From Bodo saltans (lineage: Eukaryota; Euglenozoa; Kinetoplastea; Eubodonida; Bodonidae), in NCBI GenBank assembly GCA_001460835.1, contig CYKH01001926.1, positions 4,312 through 25,438 of the forward strand: DNA of 21,127 nt, written 5' to 3'. This document shows positions 7,766-16,157 of this stretch, piece after piece; position 1 is the stretch's first letter, and the number at the start of each line of letters is the position of its first letter. A model generated the notes under the pieces. The model had not been told where the DNA came from, searched no databases, and saw nothing but the letters and a program-made list of their open reading frames with translations. Both the position numbers and the translations under genes were made by a program.

Positions 7766-9490
7766 ATGATACCGATGAGAAGAGAAGCCACAATGTGTCC
7801 CCCGCCTCCAAGGGACGCCGCCGTTGGTGGTTCGTCCTCAGTCCCCTTCCTCGTGTCGACGCCGCAACTGTGGCCCGTTCCTTCGTCTGTTTCCTCATGT
7901 GCACCTCCGCTCCCCTCGCAGCACTTATCACATGTCCACGCAGTGGCGGTGGACGCAACGGGAAAGTATCTTGCCACCTGTTCAAGTGATCGACGAGTCA
8001 ACATTTACACTCGTAGTCTCCTTAAGAAGGCACCAAAACGCATCGCAACTGCACGACAACAACAACACCTACCACCACCATCCAACAACGAAGAACACTT
8101 TGACAACAGCAGCAGTAATAGCAGCGATGATGACGATAATGTGCTCTTTGCGGACAATAACATACGCAGCTCCTCCTCCACATCCTCCACCGCAGCTCAT
8201 CATGCGCAGTGGCAACATCAAATTACCCTCTCCGATGTGGATGCGCCAATTTGTAAAGTCGCATGGGCAAAGCACGATCGCAATGTATACCTTGCAGCCA
8301 GCGGAGGCCGACGAACGAAAGTGTACGCGGTTGGGTGGCAACGCTCTGGCGGTGGTGGTAGTGCACCCGGGGTTCAACCTCAGTATCGCCTCGTTGCGAA
8401 TATGACCACAGAACTAGATGGGCACGGGGACATCACAGACATTGCGTTCTGTCCGTGGTCCCACATGGACAAGGAACTAATCTTATCTTGCGCCTCCCTG
8501 GATGGCTACGTAAGGTTTTACCTCACCACCGAGGGCACCAAGATTGCCCCGCGCTACGCGAAGTTGTGCCCCGCAGAAGATAGGATGCTCGCCTCAGCGG
8601 TGCTGATAAAAGTGGGCACGGCGGTGGCGACAAGCTACACCGTTGGGCGCATTCACGTGAGATCGCAAGTGCCCCATGATGACGACGATGCTGATGGTGC
8701 TTCATCAACGGGGTATGTGGTGACGGGACGCATTGAAACCGTAACCCTTCCCGAGATCAGCTCCACTGCGCCGCCGTCCACTGCCACAGGCGGCAAGCCA
8801 CCGTCCATCGCCGTAATCTTGCTGCGCTCCATGAAATCCCCATCTGCGGTCACAGCGCTGGGTTGGCTACAAACCCCCACGGATCAATACTCTTTTTTCA
8901 TGACTGGAACAGAGTTGGGGACGGTCGAGGGGTACATGCTGAGCCGGCGAGATCACAAGACCATGTTTGTGCCAATGCTACTCACCGCACCGAGCCTTAT
9001 CCGCGGTGACGACACACGGGCTGCTGCTGGGGTGCCTAGTTTCTCCCAGCTGCGCCTTCCTGGTGCGGTCACATGTGTAGCGTGGGCACCGGGAGTAGGG
9101 CGCGTGTTTGATTTGGTTGCGGTTGGCACGAAAAAAGGAACTGCGATCCTACGGCTCTACACAAAGAAGCTCACAACCCCGTCGCCCCCTACTGCAAGTA
9201 GCAGCGGTACTTCGACCACTCCAAATGGCATTGCCGAGGCGAACGGTGCATCATCTGCTCTGCCCACAGCGTCATACTTAGTCGCCGAGCTCCCGCTGCG
9301 TGCCCCATCTGCAGCTGCGTGGGTGGGCGAAGTGTTCTTCACGCCCCACGCACCGTGCGTGCAGGCGATGTGGGACGCCTCAGGGACTCTTCTCTCCCTC
9401 ATGGATGATAAAGAGGGGCGACAAGGACTTCTGGTGCTGCACCCAACCGATTGGGCGGATCACCAATCATGGGCGTTGATGTCTGCCTAG
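7766..9490 (+). CDS. SEH1: Seh1-like WD40 protein (nuclear pore / SEA-GATOR2 type)
   Basis: This gene encodes 574 residues from 7766; the frame is open further upstream, but that part contains the acceptor tract. At least six WD-type blades can be seen: residues about 53-83 (HVHAVAVDATGKYLATCSSD), 162-188, 220-252 (ITDIAFCPW, then LDGYVRFY), 355-390, 434-465 (VTCVAWAPGVGR, then VAVGTKKG) and 530-565 (QAMWDASGTLLSLMDD). The order and wording of these motifs follow Seh1, including the insertion pattern before the GR-F-L segment of blade five. Seh1 is a scaffold subunit of the nuclear pore Y-complex and of the SEA/GATOR2 complex. The protein is much longer than typical Seh1 (about 350-360 residues) because of a Pro-rich N-terminus and inserts rich in Ser, Asn and Asp (about 86-150) and Ala/Ser/Gly. 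Sec13 or another small beta-propeller nucleoporin is the alternative. Confidence 0.7.
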   Translation: MIPMRREATMCPPPPRDAAVGGSSSVPFLVSTPQLWPVPSSVSSCAPPLPSQHLSHVHAVAVDATGKYLATCSSDRRVNIYTRSLLKKAPKRIATARQQQHLPPPSNNEEHFDNSSSNSSDDDDNVLFADNNIRSSSSTSSTAAHHAQWQHQITLSDVDAPICKVAWAKHDRNVYLAASGGRRTKVYAVGWQRSGGGGSAPGVQPQYRLVANMTTELDGHGDITDIAFCPWSHMDKELILSCASLDGYVRFYLTTEGTKIAPRYAKLCPAEDRMLASAVLIKVGTAVATSYTVGRIHVRSQVPHDDDDADGASSTGYVVTGRIETVTLPEISSTAPPSTATGGKPPSIAVILLRSMKSPSAVTALGWLQTPTDQYSFFMTGTELGTVEGYMLSRRDHKTMFVPMLLTAPSLIRGDDTRAAAGVPSFSQLRLPGAVTCVAWAPGVGRVFDLVAVGTKKGTAILRLYTKKLTTPSPPTASSSGTSTTPNGIAEANGASSALPTASYLVAELPLRAPSAAAWVGEVFFTPHAPCVQAMWDASGTLLSLMDDKEGRQGLLVLHPTDWADHQSWALMSA

Positions 9491-9637
9491 AGAGATGTAC
9501 TGTGTGCTGGCTGGTGCGCTTCACGATCGAAAAAAATCTTCGCGAGAGAATTTGTTCTGTGTTTGAATTATTGCGAACCTTTAGCTCCTGCAAAAAGAAA
9601 GATGTAGCGCATCTTCTTGATTTTCAAATTTGGCTCG

Positions 9638-9662
9638 TCTGTTTCTTTTTGCGATTGCAAAG
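9638..9662 (+). promoter_or_regulatory. Predicted trans-splice acceptor for the 9773 gene
   Basis: CTGTTTCTTTTTGCGATTGCAAAG provides a short pyrimidine tract with AG at 9661-9662, for a 5' UTR of about 110 bases. The UTR is unusually rich in CA and AAC and contains a direct repeat (see the repeat at 9725-9764). Confidence 0.4.
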
Positions 9663-9724
9663 CGACGAAAGGAATCCATTCTCAATCAAAAGGACACGAT
9701 TCACACACAACAAACTTCATATCA

Positions 9725-9764
9725 CACAACAATATCACAACACATTTCAACACAACAATATCAC
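9725..9764 (+). repeat. 14-bp direct repeat in the 5' UTR of the third 12-cysteine gene
   Basis: CACAACAATATCAC occurs at 9725-9738 and again at 9751-9764, a period of 26 bases, in a CA-rich leader just upstream of the ATG at 9773. It could be a remnant of a local duplication or an RNA-binding site in the leader. Nothing in the sequence decides between these. Confidence 0.6.
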
Positions 9765-9772
9765 TTCCACAC

Positions 9773-10138
9773 ATGGCAACTTCCCATCATCACGTTCTGG
9801 TTGCAGTAGTAGCAATCCTTGCCACTGTCGCCTGGACATCATTTGCATGCGAAACCGACGACCACTGCCGTCCCTCTTCGTGCTGCCACAGCAACCAATG
9901 CGTTGATACCACCAAAGCTCCTCCTCCGAATTGCACCGACGTGCTCTGCACCGCGGGCTGCGAGCATGACACCCTGGACTGCGGTGGTGAGTGCATGTGC
10001 ACCGCGAGCAAGGTGTGTGCTCCGCATGTACGCGCGGGGATGCCACCGGACGGCGCTGGTGATTGGGGAGTCCCCAAGCCCCAGACCGGACATGCGCGTA
10101 CCATCAAGAGGGTCGTCATTCGCAAGCAGAAGGGCTGA
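9773..10138 (+). CDS. Small secreted 12-cysteine protein, copy 3
   Basis: This 121-residue protein starts at 9773. An upstream in-frame ATG (9617) would bury the signal peptide, so 9773 is chosen. Residues 1-25 are a signal peptide with a histidine triplet before the hydrophobic core and a SFA cleavage site. The mature chain begins at Cys26, as in copy 2. All twelve cysteines keep exactly the spacing of copy 2, with PSSCCH, CVDTTKAPPPNC, LDCGGEC and GMPPD. The tail after GMPPD is Gly/Pro-containing and ends in a strongly basic stretch (TIKRVVIRKQKG). It is separated from the other two copies by the SelM-like pair, the 1136-residue protein and the Seh1-like gene, so the family is dispersed and not one simple tandem array. 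Function unknown; a secreted or lumenal disulfide-rich protein is inferred. Confidence 0.92.
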   Translation: MATSHHHVLVAVVAILATVAWTSFACETDDHCRPSSCCHSNQCVDTTKAPPPNCTDVLCTAGCEHDTLDCGGECMCTASKVCAPHVRAGMPPDGAGDWGVPKPQTGHARTIKRVVIRKQKG

Positions 10139-10898
10139 GCACGCGGAAGAAACGTGCAACACACAGCAATGCGTGGCGCAGGAACAATTTGATACGCTAA
10201 CGCTGCTGTGATGTGATTCTACGCGTTTTCTCATATGGAGTCGTCCACTGCATTCTTTTCGCTCCCTTTCAATATGACCCCCTCCTCCACACCCCTCACT
10301 ATTTTTGTGTCTTCTTTCTTTTTTTTACATCCGGGAAGTGGAGCCGTGATCGGACGCCGCCGTTGCATCAGACTTTTTTTGTTGTCAGCATGAAACCCTT
10401 CGCGGGGAAATGGCTCTTTCGCACGCGCGTGTTGGTCCCAACGCCAGCTCTCTTGTTTTCTTTTTCCTTTCCAAAAAAGCGCTTGTTGCTGAATTTCGTT
10501 TGTGTTCCTGAGTTGACAAGCAGCTTCGCGGAAAAGAATGAGAGGACCTCTCCTGTCGATACTAATTCCCTAACCACGACGTTCCGCTTTTTTTTGTTGT
10601 TGTTGTTGTGATCATTTCTCAAAAAAAAAAGGTGTGTCTTCCCTCCGCTGTTCTTCCAAGGTCTTCGAGAGGTTGGGCAATGTCCATCCTGTTCTTCCCT
10701 ACACCAATTTTCAAAAAAAAAAAACCTTTGCGTGTTCTATTTCTATTTGCTAGTCAAATGCGTACACAACGGAGTGACAAGCTGAAACGTCACGTGTGCT
10801 GCGCGTTTTTTTTCTGTTTTGTTTTTTTGATATTTCCTCCATACGTCTTCTTAATCGTTGCTATCGTTGTGATTGTGTGTATTTCGTTTCCTTCGTGT

Positions 10899-10920
10899 TT
10901 TTGTTTTTTTTTTGCCAAAG
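10899..10920 (+). promoter_or_regulatory. Possible trans-splice acceptor for the 11319 gene
   Basis: A T-rich tract (about 10897-10913) is followed by GCCAAAG with AG at 10919-10920. A second candidate is the T-rich stretch at 11103-11128 with the first AG after it near 11145. Which one is used cannot be decided from sequence; the second gives the more usual 5' UTR length. Confidence 0.3.
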
Positions 10921-10966
10921 GTAAGCAACAACCACCATCGACTCCATATTCCCTCCCCTTTTTCTC

Positions 10967-11020
10967 CGCGTTTGTGAACTGCTGCTGTGTGTGCGCGTTT
11001 GTGAACTGCTGCTGTGTGTG
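10967..11020 (+). repeat. Perfect 27-bp tandem duplication
   Basis: Two identical 27-base units (10967-10993 and 10994-11020) start CGCGTTTGTGAACTGC and end in a TG run, directly abutting. Both lie in the spacer before the V-ATPase H gene. The lack of any mismatch suggests a recent slippage or unequal-exchange event. Confidence 0.95.
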
Positions 11021-11318
11021 TTAGCAAAACGGAGCCTCTACTCCCCATTCTATTCGTCACCATGTTTGTTTGTTGTTTTGTGTGTTAGTTTGTGACTCCC
11101 CCACTTTTCATATTTTTTCTTTATTTTTTAAAAAAAAATTCCGGAGAGAAAAATGCCTCGTTGTGAAATTGTTTGACAAGTGAATGTTACGCAAATAACT
11201 CAACAAAGAACATTAATATTCTGAACAGATGTGCTCAACAAAACTGTTGTTATGATTATTATTATCGTGTCTTGTCATTAACAACACAAAAATAAGCAAC
11301 TAGGGAAAGGACCAAAAA

Positions 11319-12722
11319 ATGGACTCCGCCAGTACTATTCGCCTTGTGCGTGAGTTACGTATCGTGGATGAGGCTACCATCAAGACGCTCGACCAATTAT
11401 TCGCCGGGAATCTTAACGACGACCTTGTCGACAGCCTCGTCACGGGCCGAGAGGCTCCCATCGCGTTAGCGTTGTACAAGGTAGTCCAGGCGTCTTCGGC
11501 AGGTGTACGAAGCTTCGTGTTGCGCTTCTTGGCGAATTTATGTCAAGCGTGCCGCACGTTTGCGAAAGAATTCACCGTGGAAGATGCTGTGGAGAAGTTC
11601 GGCTCCGAGCCCGCTGCAGTGTTTCTTGATATCGCTGTCCAAAACGCCGAGAATGTTGCCGTCACGAGCGCCGCCCTTCACCTTAGCGCCAACGTGATCC
11701 GTAGTGCATCGGGTTCAATTGCTCGCTACGAGAGCACCATTCAGCGCTTCTTTGGGCACGTTCAGACCGTTCTGAATGTCGCGGAGCTGAATGCCAACAC
11801 CATCGAGTACCCCATTCACGCTTGCTCTCAACTTGTTCGCCGTAAGGCCATCCGCCCTTACTTCCTGAACTCTGGCATCGTTGAGCACATTCCTCGCATC
11901 CTCACCGAGGCGTGTGCCACCGATAATTCTGCCGTCATTCAGCTCTCCTACGAGACTCTCTTAATTTGCTGGTTGCTCAGCTTTGAGTTCCCTTGCATCG
12001 TTGCCCTGCACAAGGTGAAGATTATTCCCACCATCCACCGAGTCCTTCAGCGCCTTCAGAAGGAGAAGTGCATTCGCGTGGCCCTTCTTACCCTTCGCAA
12101 CTTTGCTGAGGCCCAGCTCAAGTATTACAACTTGCGCCACGGCACCATTGACTTGGGGTTTGCAGAGTCTGTGCAACTTCACGTACTCGGTGAGATCAAC
12201 GGCGGAAAGGGGCCAAACTTCTTCGCTGACATGATCGGTGTCGGCCTCGTAAAAACTCTTTGGCAACTTGCTCGCCGCAAGTTCGGTGATGATGACATCG
12301 CCAAGGAGATCGAAGAAATGACCACTCTGCTTGACCAGAACTTGGAGCAGATGAGCAGCTTCACTGAGTACAAAGGTGAAGTGCAGTCCGGTGTCCTCGA
12401 GTGGTCCCCCGTGCATACGTCCACAAAATTCTGGAGGGAGAACGCGAACAAGTTCGAGGAGAACAACTACGAAGTGCTGTCCAGCCTCCGCGACCTCGTG
12501 GTGACCTCGCACAACGATCTTACCCTTGCGGTTGCGTGCTACGATATCGGTGAGCTCGTTCGCCACCACCCCTCTGGTCGCGCTCTTCTGCAGTTGCCTC
12601 AGCTGGCCAACGCCAAAGAAAAGATTATGCACTTGATGAGCCACAAGAACTCTGAGGTGGCCAAGAACGCATTGTTGGCGGTCCAAAAGATTATGGTGCA
12701 GCGATGGGAGTTCATCAAATAA
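11319..12722 (+). CDS. VMA13: V-type proton ATPase subunit H
   Basis: This gene encodes 467 residues, a usual length for subunit H (roughly 450-500). The protein is the regulatory subunit of the peripheral V1 sector. It couples V1 to Vo and silences free V1, so it governs proton pumping into acidic organelles. The N-terminal 350 residues are all-helical, HEAT/ARM-like repeats. The C-terminal domain begins at about residue 361 with the diagnostic motif EWSPVHTSTKFWRENANKF, continues EENNYEVL, and then has the AVACYDIGELVRHHPSGRALL region and a final EVAKNALLAVQKIMVQRW segment, all typical of the family. No signal peptide or membrane span is seen, as expected. The ATG at 11319 is the first in frame and fits an N-terminus without extension. 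It is flanked by long spacers and shows no functional link with its neighbours. Confidence 0.96.
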   Translation: MDSASTIRLVRELRIVDEATIKTLDQLFAGNLNDDLVDSLVTGREAPIALALYKVVQASSAGVRSFVLRFLANLCQACRTFAKEFTVEDAVEKFGSEPAAVFLDIAVQNAENVAVTSAALHLSANVIRSASGSIARYESTIQRFFGHVQTVLNVAELNANTIEYPIHACSQLVRRKAIRPYFLNSGIVEHIPRILTEACATDNSAVIQLSYETLLICWLLSFEFPCIVALHKVKIIPTIHRVLQRLQKEKCIRVALLTLRNFAEAQLKYYNLRHGTIDLGFAESVQLHVLGEINGGKGPNFFADMIGVGLVKTLWQLARRKFGDDDIAKEIEEMTTLLDQNLEQMSSFTEYKGEVQSGVLEWSPVHTSTKFWRENANKFEENNYEVLSSLRDLVVTSHNDLTLAVACYDIGELVRHHPSGRALLQLPQLANAKEKIMHLMSHKNSEVAKNALLAVQKIMVQRWEFIK

Positions 12723-12803
12723 TAAAAAAGGCACGAAGAAGAATTGCGCAGCACACAGGGGTCGCGCGACTGGAGAACACGAAAAAGACGGCGTAGGCCA
12801 AAG

Positions 12804-12830
12804 AAAACAAAACAAAACAAAACAAAAAAC
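12804..12830 (+). repeat. (AAAAC)n short tandem repeat
   Basis: Four AAAAC units followed by AAAAAAC form a simple repeat about 80 bases downstream of the V-ATPase H stop codon, probably in the 3' UTR. It would be expected to vary in length. Confidence 0.9.
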
Positions 12831-13398
12831 AGCATGGCGAGGCGGACTGACTTTTGTACCGGAGTGAGTGAGAGAGGCAAAAGAGTGGGTTGATGGACTG
12901 TGTCAAAGAAATAAAAGGCAAATGTTTTCCTTTTGAGAACAAGAAGAAGAAACGACAAGAAACTCCCTCAAGTGGGGAAAAAACGTTCACTCAACGTTGC
13001 GCAAGATTGTTAGTGGACACAAATTCAGTGAAGAACGTTTCTCTCAACAAACAATTGCAAAACTCACAGCTTACCCTTCTTCTTTCAATATTCCAACAAC
13101 ACAAAAAAACTCTTTTCGGAGAGTTAGGAAGAAGAAGGCGTGCAGTTGTGGTTGATTTATTTCTTTTGTTTGTCATCATCCAACGTGAGCGCGAATTTGT
13201 GTGGAAGCTTTTTTTTTTCTTGACGCGCCGTTTCGTTCGACATCTTCCCACATTCATGTTAGCCCCCCTTTTGTGCACTTGATCCCTCTCTATCCACTCG
13301 GTCAAAAGCAGCACCAAACAAATCGGTGGGATCTTTTGAGTTGTTGTTAGGACGCGCAATACAAAAAAGAAAGAAAAAAAGAACTCGTCCTTTGAGCG

Positions 13399-13415
13399 CC
13401 TTTCTCTTGTTGCAG
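13399..13415 (+). promoter_or_regulatory. Predicted trans-splice acceptor for the 13555 gene
   Basis: GCCTTTCTCTTGTTGCAG is a near-ideal pyrimidine tract plus CAG, with AG at 13414-13415, giving a 5' UTR of about 139 bases. A T run at 13434-13441 downstream offers a weaker alternative. Confidence 0.5.
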
Positions 13416-13554
13416 GTTCGATCGTTTCTAACAATTTTTTTGTCACTAAAAAAGGTCAAGAAGTTATCATTTTAGGTAGGGATAGAAAACATTCTTCTGA
13501 GAATATCGTCACATACATTCGTAGCGTAGTGTAGCGCCAGCAACGAAGAAGAGT

Positions 13555-16152
13555 ATGATCGAATATCCTGCATCATCAAATGCAGTCGAGCTTGTGAAGT
13601 TCTTTAATGACGTGGTCATTTACTCCCCTCTCCCTTGTACGCAGAAGGAGACGACAAAGCCACCGGCAGCAGAGCCAGCGAAATCCACAAACAATCAATC
13701 GACGAAGGCGTCCGTCGTGACACGGCCGCTGTCATCGGCCAATCCGTTCCGCCGGAGATATTGCGTCGACAAGCAATCCGGCGAGATCACGTCAATTGTG
13801 TCATCCTCCAAGTCATCATCGGTTGCCTCATCCGACTCTCCGCGCAACAACAATCGTGCTGACACGACGGTGAAGTCGTCTCGGCCTCATGCGAAGCAGC
13901 CAGTGACACCTGCAGACAAGACGGCGAAGGTTGACGCACCACAAGCGTCGTGGTTCTCCGCCACTGCAACCAGTCGTCTCGTTCCTAACTTCGATGCGTT
14001 GATCAAGCAACACGCGACGAGTGGTTGCGCTGCTACTGCAACTTCAACAATTTCTTCATCCTCATCTGCGTCACATGGCAATCTGTCCCCTGTGGACTGG
14101 GTAGCGCACATGTTCACCACCAACGTGTACCCTGCCATGGTGGCGGCGTTGGCTGCCGTGTGTAGGCAACGTGACCGGCTGGAGGTGATGGGCACAACAT
14201 TCATCTCCACAAGCTGCACAACGGATGCTGATGCCAACATTGCACCTCCCTCTGTGTCGGTTTCGTTCTCCATGAACAATTCTGGAGACATTTGCTCAGC
14301 TGGTGGTGGTGGTGTTGACGAAACATCAAGCCGCACAATCGATCCCCAACAAACATCATCATTACGTCGAACCGCGAGTGCCTCTGGTAGTGCAACAAGA
14401 TCAACATTGCCCCTTCGTCGGCATCAATCTGCCCTCACAACAGCCAGTGGCTCGCAGGCGCGCAATTGGCTCGGGCAATTAGCGTCGTTGGTTGATACAT
14501 CTGATCCACTCTCCATGTTATCCCCCTCTACCATGCGCCGACTCTTACTAGAGGCACCTGCACGCCGCGCCGCAACAGCAGCCCTCATCTCCGATGGGCT
14601 CGGCTCCGTCGTCTCTGCCACCGTCATGCTCGTCGGCGATGTTCTCCTCTCTGCTTCGTTATCTCTGCTAGAAGAAGCTGTTACCACTGAGTTGATCCTT
14701 CACTCTAGTCCCATCGCGCGAGATTGTGTGACTTCTTTTGTGAAAGCGGTTGCGGCAATCGAAGAACTACGACGCAGACTGTGGGAGAGCGCGTCAAACC
14801 AGCCTGCGGTGCTGAAAGGGAGCAGTACCTTCTCCCCTCGCACATTTGTAGCGATCAAGCAGTGGTCGTTGAGTAGCTCACAACTAACAGACATTGTCAT
14901 GAGAAGTCATGTTGTCGTGACCTACCAACAGCAGCAGAAGACGCAACCCATCCCCCCAACGCCACCAGCCCCCGCGTCTACATCAAATACTCAGGCACTC
15001 GATATTGGTAAGGAACACATCGATGGGGTAGCGAAGCAACAGCTTCAAGATCACCTTCAACATGCAACGATCGTGTTGAGTCGCTTGTGCAGTGGAACCA
15101 ACCTCGAATCTGGCGATGCTGATCACTCTGCTGCGCATGGACGCCTCGTAGATCAACAGTACGTGCTCCTCCGTGCAACAATGTCTCACCACCACGACGA
15201 TGGAGTTGTTGGGCTTCATCAGGCTATGGTCGATGCCCTTCGTGTTCGTCGAACCCCTCCTCGCGTTGGTCCCACTACTTCATCTTCGTCGTGTCACTCT
15301 CCGCGTGTCCCAGAAACATCAACAGCTGAAGATGGTCAGCAAAGTAAACAACAGGAGCAGCAGCAACAACAATCGCCGCTCAAGACAGCATCGTTCCGAG
15401 TTGCACCGACAGCAATGCGACGCCGCCCCTCCGCAGCATCCCAACACCACCCAGCTGCCGTTCATAGCAGCCCTCCTCCTAGTTCAGCCTCCTCGGCACA
15501 TTGGATGCGAACATTCGCACAGTCGCTGCAGACGTATCGTGGCGACCTGGCTGTGTTTCTCGCTACCAATCATTGTAGCAGTCAAAGCAACGATAATGTA
15601 GTTCGCAACGCCGCACCAGCTCCTCCTGCAGTCCTCAGTTGTGCATTGATTCGCGCCGCAGTGCGCCACTACATGGTGTCCTCGTTGCGTAGCCACAAAG
15701 AGCATCACAGGTGCTCCGGTGGGGCGATGACCGCACACCGTGGTGCTGGAGGCGATGCCGAGGAAGAAGACGAAGATCTCATCAGGGTCGTCTCTCAGGG
15801 TATCCCGTGGCCGTATCCTCTCGCCTTGCTGCAGGAGCTCGTCAACGTTCACGGAGGTGATGCCGTCGTTCGGCGTAACATCTTTGTTGGTGCCGCTGGA
15901 CTATTGGCAACAATCATCGGGAAAAAGAACCCACAATCATCCACGAACAGCAGCAGGGACGATGCACATGAGTCGATCGACGGAGCGTTAGGCGTGCTTC
16001 GCCTGTGGCAACAGTGTTTCCATCCAGATGTGATTGCACCTGCTGTGGAGGGCTCAGGGGCGCCAAAATGTGTAGGCGACGCCGCCCGTCGAAGTGCCAC
16101 GGCTCATGTGCAACGCGTTGTGTGGTTAAGAGACGCACTCTACAGTTTGTAG
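13555..16152 (+). CDS. Unrecognised 865-residue low-complexity protein
   Basis: The ATG at 13555 opens a frame of 865 residues. I do not recognise a family. Residues about 30-170 are Ser/Thr/Lys/Ala-rich and probably disordered. Residues about 176-215 form a hydrophobic helical segment (containing DWVAHMFTTNVYPAMVAALA). A second helical block at about 301-420 contains RRLLLEAPARRAATAALISD and a long stretch of small hydrophobic residues; it could be mistaken for a membrane segment, but its spacing with acidic residues suggests a soluble helical bundle. Gln-rich stretches occur near 595-607, then Pro/Ser/His-rich sequence. The C-terminus (about 745-865) is again ordered. There is no signal peptide. 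The sustained open frame and ordered blocks amid biased sequence argue for a real gene. The 95-bp duplication starts six bases after its stop codon. Confidence 0.8.
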   Translation: MIEYPASSNAVELVKFFNDVVIYSPLPCTQKETTKPPAAEPAKSTNNQSTKASVVTRPLSSANPFRRRYCVDKQSGEITSIVSSSKSSSVASSDSPRNNNRADTTVKSSRPHAKQPVTPADKTAKVDAPQASWFSATATSRLVPNFDALIKQHATSGCAATATSTISSSSSASHGNLSPVDWVAHMFTTNVYPAMVAALAAVCRQRDRLEVMGTTFISTSCTTDADANIAPPSVSVSFSMNNSGDICSAGGGGVDETSSRTIDPQQTSSLRRTASASGSATRSTLPLRRHQSALTTASGSQARNWLGQLASLVDTSDPLSMLSPSTMRRLLLEAPARRAATAALISDGLGSVVSATVMLVGDVLLSASLSLLEEAVTTELILHSSPIARDCVTSFVKAVAAIEELRRRLWESASNQPAVLKGSSTFSPRTFVAIKQWSLSSSQLTDIVMRSHVVVTYQQQQKTQPIPPTPPAPASTSNTQALDIGKEHIDGVAKQQLQDHLQHATIVLSRLCSGTNLESGDADHSAAHGRLVDQQYVLLRATMSHHHDDGVVGLHQAMVDALRVRRTPPRVGPTTSSSSCHSPRVPETSTAEDGQQSKQQEQQQQQSPLKTASFRVAPTAMRRRPSAASQHHPAAVHSSPPPSSASSAHWMRTFAQSLQTYRGDLAVFLATNHCSSQSNDNVVRNAAPAPPAVLSCALIRAAVRHYMVSSLRSHKEHHRCSGGAMTAHRGAGGDAEEEDEDLIRVVSQGIPWPYPLALLQELVNVHGGDAVVRRNIFVGAAGLLATIIGKKNPQSSTNSSRDDAHESIDGALGVLRLWQQCFHPDVIAPAVEGSGAPKCVGDAARRSATAHVQRVVWLRDALYSL

Positions 16153-16157
16153 AAGCG

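Larger units (their letters stand above)
10139..11318. other. Long intergenic spacer with alternating T and A runs
   Basis: This 1.18-kb spacer before the V-ATPase gene has many homopolymer runs of both T and A (A runs near 10621, 10714 and 11130; T runs near 10319, 10899 and 11110). It also carries a 27-bp tandem duplication at 10967-11020. The motif TGTGTGTTAG occurs at 11015-11024 and 11079-11088, and also at 291-300 in the other long spacer. Open frames here encode composition-driven Phe-rich peptides. No gene is supported. Confidence 0.6.
12723..13554. other. Intergenic spacer, A-rich then T-rich, no supported gene
   Basis: The first half of this 832-base spacer is A-rich, including an AAAAC repeat at 12804-12830; the second half has pyrimidine tracts and a strong acceptor-like site at 13399-13415. 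One open frame (12890-13282, 130 residues) is basic and Phe-rich without a recognisable motif, and its codons look like spacer sequence, so I do not call it. Confidence 0.55.

Noticed and set aside
11961-12815. 284-residue open frame on the minus strand
   Set aside because: It is antisense to the V-ATPase H gene, which is certain from family motifs. The antisense peptide has no family features.
12890-13282. 130-residue open frame on the plus strand in the spacer after V-ATPase H
   Set aside because: It is basic, Phe- and Leu-rich and without motif. It ends before the acceptor at 13415, and its composition matches the surrounding spacer. It could be real only with transcript evidence.
13405-13445. 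GGTTCGATC followed by a T run, reminiscent of a tRNA B-box and pol III terminator
   Set aside because: The flanking bases do not form a T-arm stem, and no matching acceptor stem, D-arm or A-box can be found upstream. It sits at the predicted splice acceptor.
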